From Alkalihalobacillus pseudalcaliphilus (GTDB lineage Bacteria; Bacillota; Bacilli; Bacillales; Bacillaceae_D), in contig LFJO01000001.1 in the NCBI GenBank assembly GCA_001038565.1, forward strand, positions 246,480 to 310,479: a stretch of DNA of 64,000 bases, written 5' to 3'. A model generated the notes under the pieces. The model had not been told where the DNA came from. It searched no databases and saw only the letters and a program-made list of their open reading frames with translations. Numbering within the stretch: the first letter of the stretch is position 1; the number at the start of each line of letters is the position of its first letter. Both the position numbers and the translations under genes were made by a program. Of this stretch, positions 8,874 through 17,382 are shown one piece after another.

Positions 8874-10034
8874 GTGATAGAAGGAGACCAACACAAAGTA
8901 CTATGGATAGATTTTATGGCAAACAGTACACGACTTATATCTAAGCAGGGTAGAGAGGATTATTTTCAGAGCGCGAAAAAGCAAGGATTTACCCATGTCA
9001 TTGTCGACGCTAAAATCCCTTATGGTTTTGTGACATATCCGAGTATGCATGCACCACATGTAAGTGAGTGGTCCCGTTTTTCGGCGTGGAAAGGCTTAGA
9101 TTTTGTTGAGATGATGACATCCTTTGCCCGTAAATATGAGTTGGAAATTGTGATGAAATGTGATGTGTTTACAGCGGGACATATCGATTTTCCTGAAATT
9201 CAAATGGAAATAAGTGAGTCTTGTCAGGTTGAGTATTATCATTGGCAAAATAGGCGATCTTCCTTAACAAGGGCCAAAGATTATACAGAGAAGGCAATAT
9301 TTTTGAATCCAGTACTTCATGAAGTGCAGAACTATCAGTTACGTATTATACAAGAGTTAGTGGAGCGTTATGAAATGGCTGCCTTTATTTTGGACCGATG
9401 TCGTTACCCTAATATTTACGCGGATTTTAGTGAAAGGAGTTTGCATGAATTTGAGAAAGCCAGAGGGATTCTTATTAAGAATTGGGAGCAGGATATCTTG
9501 GTACCTACTGAAAATGGTTTTACAAAGGGGGAATTATTCCACGAATGGATTAATTGGCGTACTAATGTGATCAAAAGCTTCATCATGAAGGCCCATCATA
9601 TCATTAAAGAAGTTGCTCCGCATGCTGCTTTTGGTTTATACGTCGGTTCTTGGTATCCCGAGTATTATCATGAAGGTGTTAATTGGGGGAGTCGTTCCTA
9701 TAAACCTCAACTCGACTGGACGGATGAACATTATCCAGAGTCAGCTTTAGCAGAAGAGCTAGATTTCCTTATGATTGGTTGTTATTATTCAGACATTTAT
9801 GAAGGCGAAGCAAAATTACATCAGAACGAAGCGTGGAGAAGTATTGAAGGGGCCATCCAACTTGCTCGTAAAGTCACTAACAATAAGGTTCTTATCATTC
9901 CTAGTTTATACCTTTTTGACTATTACCAACAGAAAGAACGTTATTTAGAGGCGGTAACATTCGTAAAAGAAAGAAATCAAATGTCATTGATGATATTTGA
10001 CGCCAGTTATTTAGAATCATATCAATGGTGGTAA
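8874..10034 (+). CDS. Glycosyl-hydrolase-like protein of the GHL10 / family-10-like group
   Basis: A 386-residue protein without a signal peptide. It reads as a TIM barrel of the COG1649/GHL10 type: KVLWIDFMANS strand, then GFTHVIVDAKIPYGFVTYPS, WKGLDFVEMMTSFARK, a YEMAAFILDRCRYPN strand and LDFLMIGCYYSDIYEG. The ordering of acidic residues at strand ends fits a retaining glycosidase fold, but I cannot identify the catalytic pair securely. The start is a GTG at 8874 behind AGGGG at 8863-8867. It heads the second half of the cluster, with the DUF4127 and GH3 genes. Substrate unknown; intracellular cleavage of an imported glycan is the contextual inference. Confidence 0.6.
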   Translation: MIEGDQHKVLWIDFMANSTRLISKQGREDYFQSAKKQGFTHVIVDAKIPYGFVTYPSMHAPHVSEWSRFSAWKGLDFVEMMTSFARKYELEIVMKCDVFTAGHIDFPEIQMEISESCQVEYYHWQNRRSSLTRAKDYTEKAIFLNPVLHEVQNYQLRIIQELVERYEMAAFILDRCRYPNIYADFSERSLHEFEKARGILIKNWEQDILVPTENGFTKGELFHEWINWRTNVIKSFIMKAHHIIKEVAPHAAFGLYVGSWYPEYYHEGVNWGSRSYKPQLDWTDEHYPESALAEELDFLMIGCYYSDIYEGEAKLHQNEAWRSIEGAIQLARKVTNNKVLIIPSLYLFDYYQQKERYLEAVTFVKERNQMSLMIFDASYLESYQWW

Positions 10035-10068
10035 ATCATGACGATTAATAATGGGAGAGGTGAGTCGA

Positions 10069-11625
10069 TTGTCAAAAGTGCTCTATATACCATTAGATGA
10101 AAGACCATGTAACTTGTTGTATCCTCAAGCTTTAGCAAAAATGACGGATGTAACGATGCTTGTACCTGGTCGAGATATTCTTGGTGATATGAAAGCACCA
10201 GCTCAGGTTGATCAAGTTATCAATTGGTTAAAGCAGAATGTGGCAGATGCCGATTATGCGATTATTTCTTTAGACATGCTCTTATATGGGGGAATCGTTC
10301 CTTCTAGATTACATACAGATTCACAGGAAGATGGTTTAAATCGATTACTTGTTTTAAAAGAATTAAAGAAAAAGAACCCGACTTTAAAATTATTGGTTTA
10401 TGACTTAATCATGCGTGTACCTGCTTATAGTAGCAGTGAAGAAGAACCTGATTATTATGAAGAGTATGGTGCTCAAATCCATCGGATAGGCTGGTTAACC
10501 GATAAACAAGGGCAAAAGCTGAGCTCTGATGAGGAATTGAGAGAACTTCAACATTTACAAAAAGAAATTCCAGAGAGTATTTGGAGTGATTATACGAAAC
10601 GAAGAAAACAAAATGCATGGATCACAAAGCAAGCACTCCAGTTAGTTGAAGAAGCTTGTATTGATTATATGATTATTCCCTTAGATGATAATGCTGAATA
10701 TGGGTTTTCCGCTATGGAACAACGTCAACTAGCCTATGAAATTGAAGATAGAAATCTGATGGATCAAGTTGCAGTATACCCTGGGGCAGATGAGATTGCT
10801 TGTACGTTATTTGCTCGAGCTTTTTGTGACATAAAAGATTATGTGCCAGAAATTAGCTTACGTTATTCATCGATACACGGTCCGTTTGTGATTCCAAGAT
10901 ATGAGGATCGTAGTTTAGGAGAAAGTATAAAAGCACATATTACCGCAGCCGGAGGGGTCATTGTAGCAGATGAAATGAAGAATGACTTTTTATTAATGGT
11001 TCATGCACCAGCTCGTGGTCCGAAAGAAATGGCAGAATCTAGTTTCCCCTATAAGGAACGGAATCGCTCTTATATATCAGAGGTCAACCATCGGGAATTG
11101 GTGCAAGCGATGAAGTTTTTTACATCAAAAGGAGTTAAGGTTGCTTTAGCAGATGTTGCGATTTGTAATGGTGCCGATCACTCATTATTAAAGCAACTTC
11201 ATAAGGTAAATTTGCTTGAAACACTCATTGCTTATGCTGGCTGGAATACGAGTGGTAATACTTTAGGTACTGTTATTTCTCATAGTATCATTCATGCCTA
11301 TTATCAACGAAATCTGATTGAACAAGTGAAGGGTTTTGAAGAAGAGGAAAGGAAGTTCTATTATTCAAGATTAATAGAAGACTGGGGTTATCAAGCGATC
11401 GTGAGAAAGTTTATTTCTTATGAATTTCTGCCGACAATAGGGTTAACAGCACGGAATTTAGGGGGCCAAGTTGAGGAAGTAACAGAACTCATAAAAGAGA
11501 AATTAGAAGAGTTTGTCGCAACTTATCTAGAAGACTTACGATATGGGCGTGTGGAACTTGAGCATGTATATTTGCCATGGAGAAGGATGTTTGAGGTAGG
11601 GTTGTCAGTTAATTATGAAAAATAA
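10069..11625 (+). CDS. DUF4127 family protein
   Basis: A cytoplasmic protein of about 518 residues beginning SKVLYIPLDERPCNLLYPQ, the recognisable N-terminal signature of DUF4127. Other notable segments are DADYAIISLDMLLYGGIVPSR, IPLDDNAEYGFS, VYPGADEIACTLFARAF and ADVAICNGADHSLL. The conserved Asp/Glu/Asn-rich strand ends look like an active site, but the function of the family is unknown to me. The TTG at 10069 is preferred because GAGAGGTGA lies five bases upstream and the product then starts where the family does; the in-frame ATG at 10051 is the alternative. Placement between a GHL10-like protein and a GH3 points to glycan processing. Confidence 0.7.
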   Translation: MSKVLYIPLDERPCNLLYPQALAKMTDVTMLVPGRDILGDMKAPAQVDQVINWLKQNVADADYAIISLDMLLYGGIVPSRLHTDSQEDGLNRLLVLKELKKKNPTLKLLVYDLIMRVPAYSSSEEEPDYYEEYGAQIHRIGWLTDKQGQKLSSDEELRELQHLQKEIPESIWSDYTKRRKQNAWITKQALQLVEEACIDYMIIPLDDNAEYGFSAMEQRQLAYEIEDRNLMDQVAVYPGADEIACTLFARAFCDIKDYVPEISLRYSSIHGPFVIPRYEDRSLGESIKAHITAAGGVIVADEMKNDFLLMVHAPARGPKEMAESSFPYKERNRSYISEVNHRELVQAMKFFTSKGVKVALADVAICNGADHSLLKQLHKVNLLETLIAYAGWNTSGNTLGTVISHSIIHAYYQRNLIEQVKGFEEEERKFYYSRLIEDWGYQAIVRKFISYEFLPTIGLTARNLGGQVEEVTELIKEKLEEFVATYLEDLRYGRVELEHVYLPWRRMFEVGLSVNYEK

Positions 11626-11669
11626 CGGTTCATAGATTGGGATTAGCTATCAAGGGAGGAGCCGAAGTC

Positions 11670-13223
11670 ATGGAAAAATGGACGTTAAAAGAGAAGATTG
11701 GCCAAATGTTTGTTATTGCTTTTGCTGGAGAAGAGGTAACACCTGAATTACATGAAGCTATTGTGGAATGGAATATCGGTGGTGTTATTTTATTTCAAAG
11801 GAATTTGCGAGATGTGAAGAAAGTGATTCGACTAAATCGCGACATACAGGAAGTAGCCAAAAAGCATGGAAGGCCACCGTTATGGATTTCCATTGATCAA
11901 GAAGGTGGCGGAATTTCTTATTTGTGGGATGGCATGGTATTGTCACCAGGCAATATGTTAATTGGAGCAACGGGAAATAAAGCGTATGCATATGAAGCAG
12001 CAAAGAGTATGGGGGAACAGTTAAGAAACTTGGGGTTTAACATGAATTATGCACCTAATATTGATGTGAATAACAATCCAAACAATCCGGTAATTGGTGC
12101 AAGAGCATTTGGTGACCAAGCTGATAAGGTCAGTGCTTTTGGTATAGAAGCAGTCAAAGGTTATCATGAAGCTGGCATACTTGCTGTTGCCAAACATTTC
12201 CCAGGACATGGTGATACGGAGGTCGATTCCCATTTAGGGCTACCTATTGTTGATAAATCAATCGAAGAGCTTGAAATAAATGAATTACTTCCTTTTAAAG
12301 AAAATATCGACAGTGGATTAGAGGCGATTATGACAGCACATATCGTTTTTCCACAAATTGATCCGGAATACCCGGCTACTCTCAGTAAGCGAATTTTGCA
12401 TGAGTTACTTAGGGAGAAGTATCAGTTTGATGGATTGATTATAACGGATTCTATGGAAATGCATGCCATATCAAAGTATGTGGGAAGAGAGCTAGGTGCT
12501 GTGAAAGCAATTGAGGCAGGGGCAGACATTATTTTAGCGTGTGGTAAAGATTTAGCATCGCAGGTGGCTATGATTGAGAGAGTTATCGATGCCATTGAAG
12601 CGGAGGAATTGGAACTATTAATTGTAAATCAAGCATTACAGAGAATTCATTATAGTAAAGAGAAATGGTTATCCAACATATTAGAGCCATCTTTAGAAAA
12701 AGTTACATTAAAGCAAACCAACTATCAAGAAACGATGAAAAGGATTGCCGCAGAGGGAATTACTTTACAAAGAAATCCACAGAATTTGATTCCATTTAGT
12801 TATAACCAACAAATTAAGATTTTGAGTCAAAGCACGTATAATGATGAGAATTATATGGGTGATAGAAAGAGTCTAGTAAAGGAAATCTTTGCTGGACCAC
12901 AATATGAGGTGTTTTATCTAGAAGAGGCAAACCCAAGTCAAGTCGAGGTCAAACATTTCTTAAATTCTATTAGTGCTAGTGATGTAGTGGTTCTTTTGAT
13001 TAACGAAAGAAGGAAGCTCGACCGAGCGTGGATAGAAGCGTATCAATCGATTAAACATGTAACCGCTCAAGTAGTCGTTGTGTCCTTGTGGAATCCATTT
13101 ATCGACCAAACGTATCGTGATATCATTTTTGACCATTACCTGACGACATATAGTCAAACACCAGAAGTGATGATGACCTTAAAAGAGTTACTAGAAGGGA
13201 AGCATGTTTTTGCAGGAAAATAG
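11670..13223 (+). CDS. nagZ: Glycoside hydrolase family 3, NagZ-type beta-N-acetylhexosaminidase
   Basis: A 517-residue GH3 enzyme that should release terminal GlcNAc residues. The NagZ signature KHFPGHGDTEVDSHLGLP lies at about 175-192, including the Asp-His pair used as the unusual acid/base in this subfamily, and the nucleophile Asp is in GLIITDSMEMHAI. ISIDQEGGGISYL is the substrate-binding strand. A second domain follows from about residue 340. Unlike secreted NagZ lipoproteins of Bacillus, no signal peptide is present, so it should act on imported oligosaccharide. The ATG at 11670 follows GGGAGGAG; an upstream TTG (11637) is not used. It sits just before the ROK kinase that could phosphorylate the released sugar. 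Confidence 0.85.
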   Translation: MEKWTLKEKIGQMFVIAFAGEEVTPELHEAIVEWNIGGVILFQRNLRDVKKVIRLNRDIQEVAKKHGRPPLWISIDQEGGGISYLWDGMVLSPGNMLIGATGNKAYAYEAAKSMGEQLRNLGFNMNYAPNIDVNNNPNNPVIGARAFGDQADKVSAFGIEAVKGYHEAGILAVAKHFPGHGDTEVDSHLGLPIVDKSIEELEINELLPFKENIDSGLEAIMTAHIVFPQIDPEYPATLSKRILHELLREKYQFDGLIITDSMEMHAISKYVGRELGAVKAIEAGADIILACGKDLASQVAMIERVIDAIEAEELELLIVNQALQRIHYSKEKWLSNILEPSLEKVTLKQTNYQETMKRIAAEGITLQRNPQNLIPFSYNQQIKILSQSTYNDENYMGDRKSLVKEIFAGPQYEVFYLEEANPSQVEVKHFLNSISASDVVVLLINERRKLDRAWIEAYQSIKHVTAQVVVVSLWNPFIDQTYRDIIFDHYLTTYSQTPEVMMTLKELLEGKHVFAGK

Positions 13224-13266
13224 TCAACCGTTTTAAAGCCTTTAGCTTGTAAGGGGTGTATCAAAT

Positions 13267-14196
13267 ATGAATGATTATGCGATAGGAATTGATATCGGTG
13301 GGACTAAAATTGCTGCTGGTATTATTGGCAAGGATGGTACTGTGGTTGCGAAAGAGAGAATTCCGACTTCTCAATTGGGATCGTCTCAATTGATTGAGCA
13401 TGTATTGACGCTAATTCGGTTGTTAAAAGCAAAAGCAGCCGAATTGAATTGTCCTATAAAAGGGATTGGCTTAGGCAGTGCGGGTCAAGTTCATGTGAGA
13501 AGAGGTGAAATTCTCTCAGCGACTTCGAATATTAGCGGTTGGTCGGGCGTGACACTAAAAAAGGTCATCGAGGAACATTATCGATTACCTGTCTTTATAG
13601 ATAACGATGTCCAAGTCATGGCATTGGCCGAGAAGAGATTAGGAGCAGCTGTTGCTTATCAACATTTTATTTGCTTGGCGCTTGGAACAGGTGTAGGTGG
13701 AGGGATCTACATGGATAATAAGCGTCTGCAAGGTACTTGGGGAGGAGCGGCAGAGCTAGGTCATACCTCAATTGATTATCAAGGTGACTTATGTAATTGT
13801 GGATTAAGAGGTTGTTTAGAAACTTTTGCTTCAGGTACATGGATAGCGAAAAAAATGAATGACCTGCAAAAGCCAGTAGCAGAAAAGCGACCATTAACAA
13901 GTGAGCAAGTATTTGACCTCTACCATGAGGGCAACAAAGATGCCAAGCAAGTGGTTAATAGAATGGTTACGGGTCTGTCTTACGGAATCATTAACTTGGT
14001 CCATACGTTTAATCCAGAAGCCATTATTTTAGGAGGCGGTGTGATGGATCATAATGACTGGATCGTTTCACTTGTCCAAAAATTTATCTCAGGAAAAGGC
14101 CTCATTCGCTTAATGGAGTCAGTGGAAATAAAAAAAGCAGAACTAGGCAGTGAGGCAGGATTAATTGGTGCTGGTTTGCAAGTCTTTTATCCGTAA
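13267..14196 (+). CDS. ROK family sugar kinase
   Basis: A 309-residue ROK-type kinase. ATP-binding DIGGTKIAAGIIG is at the N-terminus, the catalytic Asp is in VFIDNDVQVMAL, and the zinc motif reads CNCGLRGCLE. GTGVGGGIYMD and GGGVMDHND are further family landmarks. It phosphorylates a hexose in the cytoplasm; with NanE and a NagZ-type enzyme in the same cluster, GlcNAc or ManNAc is more likely than glucose (inference). The ATG at 13267 follows AAGGGGTG. It is the last gene of the cluster and is followed by a terminator. Specificity cannot be read from the sequence. Confidence 0.85.
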   Translation: MNDYAIGIDIGGTKIAAGIIGKDGTVVAKERIPTSQLGSSQLIEHVLTLIRLLKAKAAELNCPIKGIGLGSAGQVHVRRGEILSATSNISGWSGVTLKKVIEEHYRLPVFIDNDVQVMALAEKRLGAAVAYQHFICLALGTGVGGGIYMDNKRLQGTWGGAAELGHTSIDYQGDLCNCGLRGCLETFASGTWIAKKMNDLQKPVAEKRPLTSEQVFDLYHEGNKDAKQVVNRMVTGLSYGIINLVHTFNPEAIILGGGVMDHNDWIVSLVQKFISGKGLIRLMESVEIKKAELGSEAGLIGAGLQVFYP

Positions 14197-14218
14197 ATAT
14201 ACGAATTCTTTCATAACT

Positions 14219-14246
14219 AACCTCTCGATTTTAGGGAGGTTTTTTG
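14219..14246 (+). terminator. Terminator of the glycan cluster
   Basis: AACCTCTC (14219-14226) pairs with GGGAGGTT (14234-14241) with one G-U, followed by a run of T. The T run merges into TTTGTATATGAAAGTT, the end sequence of the intergenic repeats that follow. Confidence 0.75.
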
Positions 14247-14306
14247 TATATGAAAGTTACATGGGTGGTGCACATTTCTCGAGATAACTTGACCTTTTTG
14301 GTCTTT

Positions 14307-14437
14307 GTTTTTGGTCCGTTTTTGAAAATCGAAATGACCTCACAGACGAATGAATTTGTCTGAAGGTTCATTTCTATTTTCAAAACTTCACACAGTCGCG
14401 TGAAGTAGCCAAGCAAGCCGGCTAACGGTCCAAAAAC
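14307..14437. repeat. Structured repeat A, copy 1
   Basis: Outer arms GTTTTTGGTCCG (14307-14318) and CGGTCCAAAAAC (14426-14437) pair at 11 of 12 positions. Inside are a long hairpin bounded by TTTTTGAAAAT and ATTTTCAAAA, a short TTCAC/GTGAA hairpin and an AGCC/GGCT hairpin. The pattern is that of a multi-branched structure and recurs at 22361-22492 and, shortened, at 44003-44047. Confidence 0.75.
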
Positions 14438-14492
14438 ACTTCGATTTTAGATGCTAATCCTGTTGAGTTACTACTGTCTCTTTTTTGTTTTT

Positions 14493-14615
14493 GGTGGCTG
14501 TTTGTGCGGTGCGTTCAATCTTTTTGGGCAAGCCCTTGCGGGCAACTCCCAAAAAGAGGTGGGGTTACGGCAAAATGTGAGAATTCTCAAAACCGTTATT
14601 AAATGAAAAGCCACC
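14493..14615. repeat. Structured repeat B, copy 1
   Basis: GGTGGCT (14493-14499) pairs with AGCCACC (14609-14615). Inside, CTTTTTGGG (14520-14528) pairs with CCCAAAAAG (14548-14556), enclosing GCCC-TTGC-GGGC. Copies at 22551-22673 and 46361-46482 keep the pairing with different bases. Confidence 0.75.
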
Positions 14616-14812
14616 AGTAAAGAGAAAACCGCACTTGCATGTTTGTTGGTGGTGAAGTGAATCGGGCTTCGTCATGTGGTTTTTGTATGAACTGATGTAT
14701 GTAATTAGTCATGAGCTGGATAGCTGAGATTAATCTACATCGTCAACATCTACCCTGCTCTTTGGTTTCTATTCCTAAAATATGCCATAATAAATAGAGG
14801 AGGGTGAGGGAG

Positions 14813-15523
14813 ATGGAGCAAAAAATTATGATTGTTGAAGATGACCCTAAGATAGCGGAACATTTGAAACAGGCACTTGAAAAGTATGGATTTGAGGTAT
14901 CGGTTGTCCTTCAATTTCATAATGTCTTACAAGAGTTTCAAATCATGAATCCGCAGTTAGTGCTATTAGATATTAATTTGCCAAGTTATGATGGGTTTTA
15001 TTGGTGTAGACAAATTCGTAAGGAATCGGTATGTCCGGTAATTTTTATATCAGCTAGAACAGGGGAAATGGATCAGGTCATGGCTTTGGAGAACGGTGGG
15101 GATGATTTTGTAACCAAACCTTTTTCTACAGAAGTTGTTATTGCCAAAGTGAAAAGTCAGTTAAGAAGAGCATACGGTGAATATGCCGCTGTACAATCAG
15201 AGAATATTCTAGAGGAGAATGGGTTGAAGCTTTTTCCGGAACGGTTGACGATGCAGTTTGCCACAGAAGAAGTTCAACTCACAAAAAAAGAGACAGATAT
15301 TTTAGCGTATCTTATGGAGCGCTATCCGAAAGTAGCAGGGCGTGAAGGGTTATTACACAAACTCTGGGATGATGAGGCATTTGTTGATGAGAATACATTA
15401 AATGTTAATATTACACGTGTAAGAAAAAAGCTCCAAATTTTTGGCATTGAAGACGCCATTGAAACGGTTCGAGGTGTTGGTTACTTGCTTAAGGTTACAT
15501 GGGACTCCGGTGATGGACGATGA
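14813..15523 (+). CDS. OmpR-family response regulator of a Bce-type system
   Basis: A 236-residue two-domain regulator. The receiver opens IMIVEDDPKIAEHL, with the phospho-acceptor Asp in LVLLDINLPSYDG and the conserved Lys in DDFVTKPFS. The winged-helix output domain ends VDENTLNVNITRVRKKL and VRGVGYLL. It should activate the ABC transporter genes at 16618-19270 when the next gene's kinase phosphorylates it. The ATG at 14813 follows AGGAGGG; a GTG at 14804 is rejected because it overlaps that site. Its stop overlaps the kinase start (ATGA). This is a BceR/YvcP-like protein by context and sequence. Confidence 0.88.
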   Translation: MEQKIMIVEDDPKIAEHLKQALEKYGFEVSVVLQFHNVLQEFQIMNPQLVLLDINLPSYDGFYWCRQIRKESVCPVIFISARTGEMDQVMALENGGDDFVTKPFSTEVVIAKVKSQLRRAYGEYAAVQSENILEENGLKLFPERLTMQFATEEVQLTKKETDILAYLMERYPKVAGREGLLHKLWDDEAFVDENTLNVNITRVRKKLQIFGIEDAIETVRGVGYLLKVTWDSGDGR

Positions 15524-16521
15524 TGTTGTTTCTAAGGGAATATAAGTCATTATTGTTGATGCAGCTCCTTCAATATACGGTTATTTTCTCGATATTTTGG
15601 TTGGCGGGTTATCGGGATTGGCTCTTATTATTTTATTCACTATTTCTAGGGTTCGTTATTTTGATCGTCTATATCTTTTATTATTATTTTACGAGAAAGA
15701 GCTATTACAAACGCTTACAGACTCCATTCCAATCACTAGATGAATCGTATGCTCACACTAACACAACACCGATTTCGAACGCTTTTGACGAACGCGTCAA
15801 GGAGCAATATCAATTTTATCGTGAGAAATTGAAAGAGCTAGAAGGACAGCAAGAGGAACAATTGAAATTTATGAATCAGTGGGTTCATCAAATGAAAACC
15901 CCCTTATCTGTCGTTCAGCTTATGTCGGAGGAGATGGATGAGCCTTATGCATCTGATCTACGTGCTGAGACGGATCGAATAAAACAAGGGCTGGATACAG
16001 TCTTATATATGTCACGACTAAGTACGATTGAGCAGGATTTCCACGTGGAGGAGATAAAATTAACGTCACTAATCCGAGAAGTAATGAATGAGCATCGACG
16101 TTATTTCATTAGGCACCAAGTCTATCCAAAACTACATACTACGAAAGAGCCGATTATCGTTAAAAGTGATGAGAAGTGGTTGTATTTTATTCTCGTTCAG
16201 GTCATTTTAAATGCTGTTAAATACTCGGCTGAACAATCATCCAAGCTCGACTTAGCACTTTATGATCGTGATGCTGATTTAGTTTTGGAAGTCTGCGACT
16301 ATGGAATTGGAATCCCAGCAAGCGATAGAGAAAGAATTTTTGACCCGTTTTTTACAGGGGAAAACGGTCGTAAGTTTCGGGAATCTACAGGAATGGGCTT
16401 GTATTTGGTAAAGGAAGTCACAAGTTTTTTAGGCCATCGCCTAGAGGTTGAGACTGAGGTAGGGAAGGGTACAAGCTTTCGCATTATTTTCTCCGAGACT
16501 CAATACCTTACATTAATGTAA
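15520..16521 (+). CDS. Intramembrane-sensing histidine kinase, BceS type
   Basis: A 333-residue kinase with two membrane helices (about residues 12-30 and 34-56) joined by a very short loop, so it has almost no outside domain. The phospho-accepting His is 123 in NQWVHQMKTPLSVVQ; the ATPase part has the N box NAVKYSAEQ, CDYGIGIP, DPFFTGENGRKF and STGMGLYLVKE. Kinases of this shape depend on their partner BceAB transporter to sense peptide antibiotics. It starts inside the stop of the regulator gene and precedes the transporter by about 90 bases. Confidence 0.9.
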   Translation: MMLFLREYKSLLLMQLLQYTVIFSIFWLAGYRDWLLLFYSLFLGFVILIVYIFYYYFTRKSYYKRLQTPFQSLDESYAHTNTTPISNAFDERVKEQYQFYREKLKELEGQQEEQLKFMNQWVHQMKTPLSVVQLMSEEMDEPYASDLRAETDRIKQGLDTVLYMSRLSTIEQDFHVEEIKLTSLIREVMNEHRRYFIRHQVYPKLHTTKEPIIVKSDEKWLYFILVQVILNAVKYSAEQSSKLDLALYDRDADLVLEVCDYGIGIPASDRERIFDPFFTGENGRKFRESTGMGLYLVKEVTSFLGHRLEVETEVGKGTSFRIIFSETQYLTLM

Positions 16522-16617
16522 GGAAACTGAAAGAACAATCGATAGGAGTATTCCCTTTGTATTAAGTACACTATGGATAAAGAAACGACTTATCTATGAA
16601 GGGAAAGGGTGGATAAT

Positions 16618-17382
16618 ATGCTAACTGTAAAAAATGTCAGCAAAATATATGAAGGTAAAGTGACGTACCAGGCCTTGAATGATATTAATTTGACGGTGAA
16701 ATCAGGGGAATTTGTCGGCATAATGGGGCCATCAGGTAGTGGAAAGACAACCTTATTAAACTTAATTGCCACGATTGATAAACCGACAACCGGTCAAATC
16801 CTCATTAATAACGGGCAGCCACATCTACTTAAACGTAATGACTTAGCCAAATTTCGCCGTAACGAATTAGGGTTTGTTTTTCAGGACTTTAATTTATTAC
16901 ACACCTTAACAGTGGAAGAAAATATCGTTCTACCATTAACGCTTGAAAAGGCGAAGGTGAAGGTAATGAAACAGAAGGCGGCCGATATTGCAGAGAAGCT
17001 TGGTATTACATCTATTATGAAAAAGAGAACATATGAAATTTCGGGTGGTCAAGCTCAACGTGTTGCTGTGGCTAGAGCGATGATTCATGAGCCTAAACTT
17101 TTACTTGCAGATGAACCGACAGGAAACTTGGATTCAAAATCCTCTAAAGATGTGATGGAGCTATTACAAAGCATTAATCAAAATGAAGAAGCAACTATGA
17201 TGCTCGTTACCCATGATCCTTTAGCGGCAAGCTATTGTGACCGCGTCATTTTTATCCGGGATGGGAAGCTGTATTCTGAAATGTATCGTGGTGAGAATCG
17301 TCAAGCCTTCTTCCAAAAGATTATTGATACACTGTCATTATTAGGAGGGAACGCACATGACCTTTCGTCAGTTCGCCTTTAA
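16618..17382 (+). CDS. ABC transporter ATPase, BceA type
   Basis: A 254-residue ATPase of the MacB/BceA class. Walker A is GPSGSGKTT, the Q-loop is in FVFQDFNLLHTLTVEEN, the signature is ISGGQAQRVAVARAM, Walker B is LLLADEPTGNLD and the H-loop is TMMLVTHDP. It powers the large permease encoded next, whose gene starts 26 bases inside this one. The ATG at 16618 behind AAGGGTGG is preferred; the GTG at 16609 is a possible alternative giving three more residues. Predicted role: freeing cell-wall precursors from peptide antibiotics such as bacitracin or lantibiotics. Confidence 0.88.
   Translation: MLTVKNVSKIYEGKVTYQALNDINLTVKSGEFVGIMGPSGSGKTTLLNLIATIDKPTTGQILINNGQPHLLKRNDLAKFRRNELGFVFQDFNLLHTLTVEENIVLPLTLEKAKVKVMKQKAADIAEKLGITSIMKKRTYEISGGQAQRVAVARAMIHEPKLLLADEPTGNLDSKSSKDVMELLQSINQNEEATMMLVTHDPLAASYCDRVIFIRDGKLYSEMYRGENRQAFFQKIIDTLSLLGGNAHDLSSVRL

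Larger units (their letters stand above)
14247..14812. repeat. Gene-free stretch filled with mosaic intergenic repeats (families A, B, D)
   Basis: No credible gene. It holds repeat A (14307-14437), repeat B (14493-14615) and a family D hairpin with TTTTTGTATGAA end (about 14646-14690), in the same order as at 22.3-22.7 kb. Between 14690 and 14790 I see only ordinary AT-rich sequence that should carry the promoter of the two-component system at 14813. Confidence 0.75.

Noticed and set aside
14231..14416. 61-residue minus-strand frame, with a similar one at 22135-22395
   Set aside because: Both are readings through repeat A; similarity between them comes from the DNA repeat, not from a protein family.
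14250..14800. tRNA, rRNA or known riboswitch in the structured repeats
   Set aside because: No cloverleaf, rRNA or riboswitch core sequence recognised; the elements recur after unrelated genes, not ahead of them.
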